A stretch of 6,943 nt of DNA. Source: Paracoccaceae bacterium (GTDB lineage Bacteria > Pseudomonadota > Alphaproteobacteria > Rhodobacterales > Rhodobacteraceae). The stretch spans positions 1 to 6,943 of the forward strand of contig SPLB01000310.1 in assembly GCA_004566265.1 (NCBI GenBank), read 5' to 3'. The translations under genes and the position numbers were made by a program. The notes beneath the pieces are model-generated. The model did no database searches, was not told the origin of the DNA, and worked only from the letters and a program-made list of their open reading frames with translations. This document shows, in pieces, positions 1-6,452 of this stretch (positions within the stretch are counted from its first letter, which is position 1; each line of letters starts with the position of its first letter).

Positions 1-20
1 AAATCGGCAAAAAATACAAT

Positions 21-24
21 GGAG
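21..24 (+). promoter_or_regulatory. Shine-Dalgarno site that fixes the GTG start of the receptor
   Basis: GGAG lies six bases upstream of the GTG at 31. The in-frame ATG at 19 overlaps this motif and has only A-rich sequence before it, so GTG 31 is the better start. The choice changes only four residues. Confidence 0.6.
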
Positions 25-30
25 CTTATT

Positions 31-2199
31 GTGAAAAACACGACTTTTATGCGGTTGCTTTTGGCGTCGACCGCATTCACCGTTGCGGCCCCTGTCGTCG
101 CGCAAGCGCAGGAGCAGCTGGATTACCCGGGTGAGGTCTTCCAGCTCGACGAAATTATTGTGTCCGCGTCTCGGAACGAACAATCTGTCTTGGATGTGCC
201 CCGTTCGGTCACGGTGATATCCTCTGAGGCCGTAGAAGACAGCTTGGGGCGTGGGCAGGATATTAATGATGTGCTTGCCACTCTTGTGCCCGGCATGGGA
301 ACGTCTAATCGCAACCTCAACAGCAAAGGGCAGAATAATATTCGCGGTCGACGCGCCTTATTGCTGATCGACGGGGTTCCGCAAAACAATGGGTTCCTCG
401 ATTTCGGGATGGAGCTGTCTGCGATTGATCCCCACAACATCGAACGAATCGAAGTCATTCGAGGAGGGTCGGCAATTTACGGTTTGGGCGCGCAGGGCGG
501 TATTATAAATGTTCTAACGCGCCGCCCGCAGGCGGGGGAGACTCGTTACCGCAGCACCGTTGGCATGTCCTTACAGGGCGAAAGCAGCGAGTCCCTGTCT
601 TGGAAACTTAATCAGCAAGCCGAAGGCGGAAACGATCAACTTCAATGGCGACTTGGTGCCGGATTTGAGAAGCGCGGCGGCAGCTTCGATGCGGGGGGGA
701 AACGGCTACCGTCGATTAACACCGCTGACTATATGGATAATTTGACGCTGAACGGTGCGGTAAACTATGATTTGGACGCGTCTCGGTCGGTTCGTTTCGG
801 TTTCGGGTATCGTCAAATCAAGGACAACGATGGCTGGTGCGCCACCGGCGCGGACCCGGCCAATGGCGTCACCGCGGATGCCGTCCATTGTGGTGCGGGT
901 GTGAATGCCGTTATCGGCGAAGTTGATGCTCTGGGTAATACAGCGGTGCCCAACAACGTTGTCCGGAAATTTGCAAACGCGCAGATTGGATACCGTGACG
1001 AGAGCTTTGCCTTGGGCACGCTGGAGCTCACTGGCTATTGGATGGGTGTGGACACCGAGACGTATACCTTCGCGATGCGGGACCGTAACCCTGGTTCCCC
1101 GACCGTGGGCGGGAAAGTATTCGGCAACAACGAGACGGATTTTGACCGCACTGGAATACGCAGTGGCATAACCAGCACGTTGGGCTGGGCGGACGTCACC
1201 TGGGGCTTTGATTATGAACAAGCGACATTTAGTCAGCCCAACACGATTGGTTTCGTGAACGTTACCCCGGACGTAAAACGAAACATTACAGCTGCATATG
1301 CCCAATTCCGAAGTGAACTGTCGGCCAAGACGGCGCTGACTTATGGGCTGCGCTATGAATATGCCGAGCTGAAAGTGGATGACTTCACCGTTGGAAACGC
1401 ATTTCCGAATGCCGGTAAGCAAGTCGCTGGCGGCACGGAAAGCTTCTCTGAAGCTCTGCTCAACTTTGGAGTGACTCATTACCTGACCGACAATCATCAG
1501 ATTTTTGCATCGTTTGCCGAAGGGATATCAACCAATGAGGTGCTGCGCGACATCCGTGCGGGTAATACTGACACCATCAGTGGTGGCCTGCGGCCGGTCA
1601 AGACAGACAACTACGAAATCGGCATCCGCGGTGCGCAGGACTCTTGGGACTATTCGTTGGCAGCCTTCTACAATGAGTCCGATCTCGGCGCGACGCTGCG
1701 CCCGTCCGATGATGGCAGTTTTCTCATTAGTGAGCGCGCGCCTGAACGCGTATGGGGCGCCGAGTTGACCTTCGGGTATGACATTTCGCCGGTGCTGCGC
1801 GCCAGTGGTCTGCTCTCCTGGCAGGAAGGAGAGCGCAAGCTGGCCGGGTCCTCATCATGGCAGCCCTTGGACGGGTCGCGGATCGCACCGCTCAAGGCGG
1901 TTATGAACCTAACCTATGATGCCGCCAATTGGGGCGTTTACAGTTTGGGAGTGATCCATTCCGGCAGCCGGGACAAAGGCGACGAGATCACAAGCGGCGC
2001 AAGGCACCCGGTCGAGAGCTTCACAGTGGTGAATGCCGGCGGAAAATGGGATCTGGGCAACGGGCAACTTTCGGTGGGCGTCGAGAACCTTTTTGACACT
2101 GACTACATCCCTCCCTACGTTCAGTCCGCGCAGAGTTCGAGCCGATATTTCGGTGCTCCAGGACGCCGTGTCTTTGCCAGCTACGTTCTTGATTTCTGA
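31..2199 (+). CDS. TonB-dependent siderophore receptor, IutA-like
   Basis: Outer-membrane gated channel that binds a ferric siderophore (probably hydroxamate type) and imports it with energy from TonB-ExbBD. With the GTG start at 31 the protein has 722 residues, close to IutA (about 730). A signal peptide covers residues 1-26 (cleavage after AQA). A TonB-box-like DEIIVSASR lies at 40-48. The plug follows, with NIRGR (103-107), IDGVPQN (113-119), IERIEVIRGGSAIYG (137-151) and GGIINVLTRRP (156-166). The rest is a beta-barrel ending in the expected aromatic residue (VLDF, F722). From memory, several stretches match IutA: SAIDPHNIERIEVI, the GGND and RGGSFD region, and YEYAELKVDDF. C270 and C287 could form a disulfide in an outer loop. 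GTG 31 is preferred to ATG 19 because GGAG at 21-24 sits six bases before it and the signal peptide then begins normally. The promoter lies outside the window, so no Fur box can be judged. The receptor class is secure; the exact ligand is inferred. Confidence 0.93.
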   Translation: MKNTTFMRLLLASTAFTVAAPVVAQAQEQLDYPGEVFQLDEIIVSASRNEQSVLDVPRSVTVISSEAVEDSLGRGQDINDVLATLVPGMGTSNRNLNSKGQNNIRGRRALLLIDGVPQNNGFLDFGMELSAIDPHNIERIEVIRGGSAIYGLGAQGGIINVLTRRPQAGETRYRSTVGMSLQGESSESLSWKLNQQAEGGNDQLQWRLGAGFEKRGGSFDAGGKRLPSINTADYMDNLTLNGAVNYDLDASRSVRFGFGYRQIKDNDGWCATGADPANGVTADAVHCGAGVNAVIGEVDALGNTAVPNNVVRKFANAQIGYRDESFALGTLELTGYWMGVDTETYTFAMRDRNPGSPTVGGKVFGNNETDFDRTGIRSGITSTLGWADVTWGFDYEQATFSQPNTIGFVNVTPDVKRNITAAYAQFRSELSAKTALTYGLRYEYAELKVDDFTVGNAFPNAGKQVAGGTESFSEALLNFGVTHYLTDNHQIFASFAEGISTNEVLRDIRAGNTDTISGGLRPVKTDNYEIGIRGAQDSWDYSLAAFYNESDLGATLRPSDDGSFLISERAPERVWGAELTFGYDISPVLRASGLLSWQEGERKLAGSSSWQPLDGSRIAPLKAVMNLTYDAANWGVYSLGVIHSGSRDKGDEITSGARHPVESFTVVNAGGKWDLGNGQLSVGVENLFDTDYIPPYVQSAQSSSRYFGAPGRRVFASYVLDF

Positions 2200-2235
2200 C
2201 CGCTTCAGCATGTCTACAATCTGAAGTGTGCAATG

Positions 2236-2263
2236 AATGGTCGCCGTTAAATCGGCGGCCATT
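2236..2263 (+). terminator. Stem-loop downstream of the receptor gene, probable terminator
   Basis: The arms AATGGTCGCCG (2236-2246) and CGGCGGCCATT (2253-2263) pair over 11 bp with one G-T wobble around a TTAAAT loop. The hairpin begins 36 bases after the receptor stop codon. No T-run follows on either strand, so it may be a weak or factor-assisted terminator, or a barrier protecting the mRNA 3' end. It also lies where the convergent lysR transcript would arrive. Confidence 0.5.
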
Positions 2264-2351
2264 GTGTCCAGCCGAACGGTTGCTGTCATTTTCTTTGAAA
2301 ATATCCGACTCAATGATTCGATGTCTGTCAGAGCGGTGGTCACTCCCGTCT

Positions 2352-2388
2352 ACACGGTTAATACCGTGTGAGGCGATGTGTTCATCGC
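2352..2388. repeat. Two tandem hairpins in the intergenic gap
   Basis: ACACGGT (2352-2358) and ACCGTGT (2363-2369) form a perfect 7-bp stem around TAAT. Four bases on, GCGATG (2373-2378) and CATCGC (2383-2388) form a perfect 6-bp stem around TGTT. Two perfect hairpins this close suggest a structured RNA or a pair of protein-binding dyads, but such short stems also arise by chance. No T-run directly follows either one. Confidence 0.4.
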
Positions 2389-2882
2389 TCGGCCATTTTG
2401 GGGCGGGCGAAAGAAACTTCAGTCCGCGGGCACAATGGCTGCGTGAAAGTTCGGTGCAACGCAAGGGTAGGACCACCGTTCGCCCTCGTATGGCGCAATG
2501 CACTGTTATCAATCAACCGCATCTGCCGTACGCCGTGGCGTTCGTGTACATTGACCAAAAGATTCTTTGTTTGAAACCGGCGTGCTCATACGAGGTCGGC
2601 GCAATTGCATCCCTGCGACGTAAAGTACAACGCACATTTCGATATACAATGTCGCGCTGAAGAGGCGCCGATCGCCAGACCTTCTGTGTGTTGCCGAGAT
2701 GGCCTGGGTGCATTCACCGGGCGGCACGCTTGGTCGTTATCAGTGTATCGTCGACACCACCCAGCAACAAGCTTTGCGCGTGCAAACCTGTTGCAGCTCG
2801 CCAGTTTCGTGCCCAGTGTGCATGCAGATTTTTTAGGCCCAGAAATTCAAAACGAACGTGATGTATCGGTGAACCATACGAG

Positions 2883-2913
2883 TGGATCCGTTCATCTCCA
2901 TTGAAAGGATCCA
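2883..2913. repeat. Inverted repeat downstream of lysR
   Basis: TGGATCCGTTC (2883-2893) and GAAAGGATCCA (2903-2913) are complementary at 10 of 11 positions, with a 9-base spacer. The dyad starts 83 bases past the lysR stop on the minus strand. No T-run follows in that direction, so it is at best a weak terminator candidate for lysR. Confidence 0.35.
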
Positions 2914-2995
2914 GTCCCGAATGGGCGATCACCAAGGGCGTGACACATGCCTCGTATTCAATCCGCACGAGCTGAAAGATCTGGCTCCAATCGCC

Positions 2996-3925
2996 TCAGT
3001 TGCGGATGACGGATCTGAACTGCTCCAAAAGCCAGGTGTGGAGAGGATTATTTGCATCGCGGACATGTCGCACGGCGTGAATATGGAACGCGCCACCTTC
3101 GATTGGCAAAGGCTTGTATGCGATGTTGAACCGCTGTCCATTTGATTTTGCAACCCGGCTCGGAAGTGTCACCAGGAGATCGGAGTTTTCAACGATGGAG
3201 AGTGCCGAAAAAAGTGACGGCACAATCGTCTGGATTTTCCTCTTGAACCCCTGCAAATGAAGCGCGTGATCTAACATGTTTCTTATCTGCCCATGAGGGG
3301 AAATCAGCAGGTGATTGGCCGCTGCGATGCGCTCCAGTGTAAGATTGCCGGAAAATAGAGGATGGTCGCTACGTCCTGCAAGGACGTAGTGCTCGGAATA
3401 CAGCTTTTCGGCGACGAATGTGCTGTCGTTCCCCAGAGGCAAATCAAAATACCCAACCGACAAATCAATCTGCCCTTGCACCATCGCATCCAACGCTTCC
3501 TTGTTTGCAAGAGGAAAGGCGTGGACGTTCATGTTTGGGGTGTCTTTTCTCAATTGAGCAACAAGTTGCGGGAGGACACCGGTCAATTCGTAGTCAAATG
3601 CCCCAATCCTTAGGTCAGTTGCAGCCTCAGCAGGGACAAACTCACGTGTTTCGTCCAAAGTTTCGGAAATGAGACGTACAATTTTCCGCACCCGTGGTGC
3701 GAGTTCGAGGGCAAGTGATGTCGGTTCCAGACCATGTGCACGCCGCAAGAACAGCGGATCGTTGTATATGTTGCGCAGACGCTTCAGCGCGTGGCTGACA
3801 GCAGGCTGAGTAAGCCCCATCTCTTGCGCAACAATTGTCGCTTTTCTGTGTCTGATTGTGCCAAGGAAGACCAGCAGAATGGTTGTGTCGATCAGTCTGA
3901 GATCAACTTTATTTATATCTCTCAT
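2996..3925 (-). CDS. LysR-type transcriptional regulator
   Basis: DNA-binding regulator of 309 residues, the normal length for the family. The N-terminal winged helix-turn-helix spans about residues 8-67, with the recognition segment LTQPAVSHALKRL at 38-50, followed by NDPLFLRRAHGLEPT at 55-69. That block is characteristic of LysR proteins, and its wording is closest to the NahR/LinR/SyrM branch. A linker helix runs to about 95. The effector-binding domain (periplasmic-binding-protein fold) follows from about 104 to 305, with RIGAFDYELTGVLPQL at its start and GQIDLSVGYF at 151-160. The gene is divergent from the ABC importer operon with 87 bp between starts, which suggests that it regulates that operon and probably itself. 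The ATG at 3925 is the first reasonable start, although no good Shine-Dalgarno site precedes it. The inducer is unknown; LysR proteins usually sense a small molecule linked to the pathway they control. Confidence 0.95.
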   Translation of the reverse strand: MRDINKVDLRLIDTTILLVFLGTIRHRKATIVAQEMGLTQPAVSHALKRLRNIYNDPLFLRRAHGLEPTSLALELAPRVRKIVRLISETLDETREFVPAEAATDLRIGAFDYELTGVLPQLVAQLRKDTPNMNVHAFPLANKEALDAMVQGQIDLSVGYFDLPLGNDSTFVAEKLYSEHYVLAGRSDHPLFSGNLTLERIAAANHLLISPHGQIRNMLDHALHLQGFKRKIQTIVPSLFSALSIVENSDLLVTLPSRVAKSNGQRFNIAYKPLPIEGGAFHIHAVRHVRDANNPLHTWLLEQFRSVIRN

Positions 3926-3949
3926 AGAATCAATTCATTATTCTAGAAT
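3925..3949. promoter_or_regulatory. Cluster of TAGAAT half-sites
   Basis: TAGAAT occurs at 3925-3930 and 3944-3949, with its inverse ATTCTA at 3940-3945. The copies are 19 bp apart, about two helical turns, and the last two form the palindrome ATTCTAGAAT. The cluster abuts the lysR start codon and could be a second regulator contact; the copy at 3944 also resembles a plus-strand -10 hexamer. Confidence 0.3.
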
Positions 3950-3966
3950 TCGAACTTCGTCTAGCG

Positions 3967-3985
3967 TTCATAAAAATTATATGAA
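3967..3985. promoter_or_regulatory. Candidate LysR-type operator dyad
   Basis: TTCATA (3967-3972) and TATGAA (3980-3985) are exact inverted repeats separated by the seven bases AAAATTA. Interrupted, AT-rich dyads of this size are usual recognition sites of LysR-type regulators. The site covers the lysR -10 box, so binding here could block lysR transcription. Ownership by this regulator is inferred from position. Confidence 0.45.
3976..3981 (-). promoter_or_regulatory. Consensus -10 box of the lysR promoter
   Basis: Read on the minus strand these bases are TATAAT, an exact sigma-70 -10 hexamer. It would place the transcript start near 3969 and leave a leader of about 44 nt before the lysR ATG. 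The matching -35 position is poor (CCCTGC at 17-bp spacing), so the promoter assignment rests mainly on the -10. Confidence 0.45.
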
Positions 3986-4000
3986 ACAAGTTTGCGCCGC

Positions 4001-4005
4001 AGGGG
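4001..4005 (+). promoter_or_regulatory. Shine-Dalgarno site of the ATPase gene
   Basis: AGGGG lies seven bases before ATG 4013. It selects that ATG over the in-frame TTG at 3992 and gives the usual MalK-like N-terminus MAEIQLNNIGKRWG. Confidence 0.6.
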
Positions 4006-4012
4006 TACAGAG

Positions 4013-5062
4013 ATGGCCGAAATCCAACTAAACAACATCGGTAAGCGTTGGGGCTCTTTTGTGGGGGTCGAAAACTTTGACCTGACGATTGCGGACAGGG
4101 AATTCCTTGTCCTTCTCGGTCCCTCAGGTTGCGGTAAAACCACCACAATGCGCATGATCGCAGGGCTCGAAGACGTCACTGAGGGTGATATCCTCATTGA
4201 CGGAAAACGCGTGAACGACATGGATCCCAAAGACCGGGACGTGGCCATGGTTTTCCAGTCGTATGCGCTCTATCCAAATATGAGTGTTTACGAAAATATC
4301 CGTTTCCCGCTCAAGGTTCGTGGGATCGATCCTGCGACGCATGACGAGAAGGTGCGTCGTGCCAGCGCGATGGTCGAACTGGATGACTTCCTACACCGTA
4401 AGCCCGCTGAACTGTCCGGCGGTCAACGTCAACGCGTTGCCTTGGCTCGCGCCATCGTGCGCGAACCAAATGTCTTCCTGATGGATGAGCCTCTGTCTAA
4501 CCTTGATGCCAAGCTTCGTGTCTCGACACGCGCACAGATCAAGAACCTTAGCCACGAGCTGGCGGTGACCACAATATACGTGACCCATGACCAGATCGAA
4601 GCGATGACTCTTGCAGATCGCGTGGTGATCATGAAGCAGGGCGTTGTGCAACAAGTTGGTTCGCCTATTGAAATATACGACCGGCCTGCAAACGCCTTTG
4701 TTGCCAGCTTTATTGGCAATCCAGCGATGAACCTGATGGACGGCGAGGTCAAAGACGGCACGTTCACCGCACAGAACGTTGAAGTTACAGGGCTGTCCGC
4801 GCCCGATGGCCCTTTGACCTTGGGCTTCCGCGCCGAGGATGCAACTGTTGTAGCGTCTGACGCGCAAATCAATGCCCCGATTTACACAATGGAACTTTTG
4901 GGCGATGCCACTATGGTGTCTGTGCGCATTGGCGATGCATTGGTGTCGGTCAAAACTGACAAGAGCTATCGCGCCGCTATCGGCGAGACTGTCTCGATAA
5001 GAGTGTCCCCAGACCACTGCCATTTGTTCGATGCCGACTCTGGCGCACGGATTGGTGGGTAA
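4013..5062 (+). CDS. ABC importer ATP-binding subunit, MalK/UgpC family
   Basis: Cytoplasmic ATPase that powers a type I (carbohydrate-class) ABC importer; 349 residues, typical for MalK/UgpC. All catalytic motifs are intact: Walker A GPSGCGKTT (36-44), Q-loop with Q82 in FQSYALYP, signature LSGGQRQRVALARA (134-147), Walker B VFLMDEP (154-160), D-loop SNLD and switch histidine H192 in THDQIEA. The RPANAFVASFIGNPAMN stretch (224-240) leads into the C-terminal regulatory (TOBE-type) domain, about 265-340. The start is ATG 4013, with AGGGG at 4001-4005 seven bases upstream; the frame can be extended to a TTG at 3992, but that has no support. It is the first gene of the operon, ahead of the binding protein and permease, whereas the ATPase gene often comes last. 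Because MalK-type ATPases can be shared between sugar systems, the substrate cannot be inferred from this subunit. Confidence 0.96.
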   Translation: MAEIQLNNIGKRWGSFVGVENFDLTIADREFLVLLGPSGCGKTTTMRMIAGLEDVTEGDILIDGKRVNDMDPKDRDVAMVFQSYALYPNMSVYENIRFPLKVRGIDPATHDEKVRRASAMVELDDFLHRKPAELSGGQRQRVALARAIVREPNVFLMDEPLSNLDAKLRVSTRAQIKNLSHELAVTTIYVTHDQIEAMTLADRVVIMKQGVVQQVGSPIEIYDRPANAFVASFIGNPAMNLMDGEVKDGTFTAQNVEVTGLSAPDGPLTLGFRAEDATVVASDAQINAPIYTMELLGDATMVSVRIGDALVSVKTDKSYRAAIGETVSIRVSPDHCHLFDADSGARIGG

Positions 5063-5129
5063 CCAAAAAAGTAAGACCGCGAATGCGGCTCAAACGGGTG
5101 TGCGCTTAAAAGATGCACTCAATCTCACA

Positions 5130-5134
5130 GGGAG
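5130..5134 (+). promoter_or_regulatory. Shine-Dalgarno site of the binding-protein gene
   Basis: GGGAG seven bases before ATG 5142 is the strongest ribosome site in the operon, which fits the high synthesis usual for periplasmic binding proteins. It decides the start in favour of 5142 over upstream in-frame codons. Confidence 0.6.
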
Positions 5135-5141
5135 AATAAGC

Positions 5142-6386
5142 ATGTATTTAAAGAAACTATGTGTCGCAGGGGCGATCGCTGGCCTTATGGGAACAGCTGC
5201 ATATGCTGCGGACTGTGGGCCCTCTGGTCAGTCAATCCGCATTCTGGCCAGCGACTTTCCGGCCATTCACGCCGTTGTCGGCGCAGCGAAAGAAAGCTGC
5301 GGTGCTGCGGCTGCGGAGTTTTCGCCCAACCACACCACTGAGGCGCGTCAAATCATGAACGCGGCTCTGACACCGGATCCGGCAGAATACACCAGCGTGA
5401 TTGTAGCCAACTCTACACTGACCCAGCTGATGAATGGCGGTCTTGTGCGCCCGCTCAATGATTTGGTGGACAAGTATGGCGCCAATATCCCAGACAATCT
5501 GAAAATCACGATTGATGGGAATGTCATGGCCATTGCGTTCATGGCCAACTCTCAGCACCTGTTTTCGCGTAAGGATATCCTCGCCCAGGTTGGCATTGAC
5601 AGCGTTCCGGGAACCTATGATGAGGTGATTGCAGCGGCAAAAGCCATCCGCGAAGCCGGTATCATGGAATACCCAATCGTCATGAACATGAAAACCGGCT
5701 GGAACGTGGGTGAATCCTTCAACCTGGTGTTCCTTGCGCATGGTGGCCAGTTCTTTGAGCCCGGTTCGGCTGAGCCAACAGTTAACAGCGAAGCAGGCAT
5801 TGCTGCGTTGGAAACTCTGAAGGAGATGGTTGCCTACGCGCATCCGGACCACTTGACCCAAGCATCCAACGAGACCCAGGGTCTCTGGGAGGCCGGCGAT
5901 GCCGCACTTGGTATTATGTGGGGCTCACGCGGGGCGCCGATACTTGATGACGAAGGCTCAAGTGCACAGGTGACATCGAATACTGTTCTCTCGGCGGCTC
6001 CGTCGGTTGAGCCAGGCGGAACGCCCGGTGCAACGCTGTGGTGGGACGGTTTCACCATCTCTGCCAACGTGCCTGACGCCGACGCTGAGGCGACGTTTGC
6101 AGCGCTTGCAAACGCCCTGACTCCAGAGATGGTCGCGGCCAACAATGACGATGCGGTGTGGCTGGTGGATGGTTTCAAACCGGGTCCAGCTGCAGCAGGT
6201 GTTGCTGCAACTGCGCGAGGCGGTGCTGAGCCGTACCCAATGCTTCCGCAAATCGGCTTGCTGCATGCCGCATTGGGATCTGAGCTGTCAGATTTCCTGA
6301 AAGGCGACGAAAGCGCAGAAAAAGCGTTGGCGGATGTCGAAGCTGCATACACCACGGCCGCTAAAGAAGCAGGCTTCCTGAAGTAA
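5142..6386 (+). CDS. Periplasmic substrate-binding protein of the carbohydrate ABC importer (family 1)
   Basis: Periplasmic receptor that delivers solute to the importer; 414 residues, within the usual range for family 1 (MalE-like) binding proteins. The signal peptide is residues 1-22 (MYLKKLCVAG start, cleavage after AYA) without a lipobox, so the mature protein should be soluble. Features typical of the family include FSRKDILAQVGIDSVPGTYDE (141-161), the long segment GESFNLVFLAHGGQFF (190-205), GLWEAGDAALGIMWGS (247-262) and TLWWDGFTIS (298-307). The tryptophans at 249, 260, 300 and 301 are candidates for stacking on a sugar ring. The mature chain has only two cysteines, C25 and C53, which probably form a disulfide. 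The start is ATG 5142, with GGGAG at 5130-5134 seven bases before it; the frame is open back to 5031, but that part overlaps the ATPase gene and lacks a signal sequence. It begins 79 bp after the ATPase gene. A hairpin follows the stop. The substrate is unknown, probably a sugar or related compound. Confidence 0.92.
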   Translation: MYLKKLCVAGAIAGLMGTAAYAADCGPSGQSIRILASDFPAIHAVVGAAKESCGAAAAEFSPNHTTEARQIMNAALTPDPAEYTSVIVANSTLTQLMNGGLVRPLNDLVDKYGANIPDNLKITIDGNVMAIAFMANSQHLFSRKDILAQVGIDSVPGTYDEVIAAAKAIREAGIMEYPIVMNMKTGWNVGESFNLVFLAHGGQFFEPGSAEPTVNSEAGIAALETLKEMVAYAHPDHLTQASNETQGLWEAGDAALGIMWGSRGAPILDDEGSSAQVTSNTVLSAAPSVEPGGTPGATLWWDGFTISANVPDADAEATFAALANALTPEMVAANNDDAVWLVDGFKPGPAAAGVAATARGGAEPYPMLPQIGLLHAALGSELSDFLKGDESAEKALADVEAAYTTAAKEAGFLK

Positions 6387-6393
6387 AGGCCGC

Positions 6394-6421
6394 GTGAGGG
6401 AGCGCATTCTCGCTTCCTCAC
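6394..6421 (+). terminator. Stem-loop between binding-protein and permease genes (attenuating or mRNA-stabilising)
   Basis: GTGAGGGAGCG (6394-6404) and CGCTTCCTCAC (6411-6421) pair over 11 bp with one G-T wobble around a CATTCT loop, beginning eight bases after the stop codon. A short pyrimidine stretch with TTTT at 6424-6427 follows. In sugar operons a hairpin in this position is known to protect the upstream mRNA and to cause partial termination, so that binding protein exceeds permease. The weak T-run argues for partial read-through, needed because the permease gene starts 31 bases further on. Confidence 0.65.
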
Positions 6422-6452
6422 CCTTTTCCCATTTCCGAACGAGACAAGTGTC

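Larger units (their letters stand above)
2200..2995. other. Intergenic gap of about 0.8 kb without a recognisable gene
   Basis: This stretch separates the convergent receptor and lysR genes. Open frames occur on both strands (for example 2226-2660 plus and 2714-2968 minus). Their translations show no family motif, no good Shine-Dalgarno site, and runs of Arg, Cys, Ser and His typical of chance frames. I see no transposase motif, terminal inverted repeats, tRNA or known riboswitch core. It does hold a stem-loop at 2236-2263, two tandem hairpins at 2352-2388 and a dyad at 2883-2913. It may be a decayed gene, an untranslated or small-RNA region, or a dispersed intergenic repeat; the sequence alone does not decide. 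Confidence 0.6.
3926..4012. promoter_or_regulatory. Divergent control region between lysR and the ABC operon
   Basis: This 87-bp region is clearly AT-richer than the genes around it and dense in palindromes. It holds the 10-bp palindrome ATTCTAGAAT (3940-3949), CGAA-C-TTCG (3951-3959) and the dyad TTCATA-N7-TATGAA (3967-3985). Such a layout is typical of LysR-controlled divergent promoters, where one bound regulator represses its own gene and activates the opposite one. I could not assign a convincing -35/-10 pair for the plus-strand operon, which fits an activator-dependent promoter. Confidence 0.6.

Noticed and set aside
15..20. TACAAT as a -10 box for the receptor gene
   Set aside because: It is only ten bases from the GTG start, leaving no room for a leader with the GGAG site, and the -35 area is outside the window.
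706..1497. Long minus-strand open frame of 263 codons inside the receptor gene
   Set aside because: It is the antisense shadow of a well-supported receptor gene; no motif or ribosome site.
2440..2520. Fragments resembling cobalamin-riboswitch blocks (CGGTGCAA and CACTG)
   Set aside because: The core conserved elements are not present in the right order or spacing, and no cobalamin-related gene follows.
2226..2660. Plus-strand open frame of 144 codons in the intergenic gap
   Set aside because: No ribosome site, no recognisable motif, and Arg/Ser/Cys-rich composition typical of a chance frame; it also runs through the tandem hairpins.
2714..2968. Minus-strand frame of 84 codons 27 bases after lysR, possibly a co-transcribed small gene
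   Set aside because: It needs a GTG start without a Shine-Dalgarno site and shows no family motif. A gene remnant is not excluded, but nothing supports it.
5077..5088. Small hairpin CCGC-GAAT-GCGG between the ATPase and binding-protein genes
   Set aside because: The stem is only 4 bp and no T-run follows, so it is too weak to call a terminator or attenuator.
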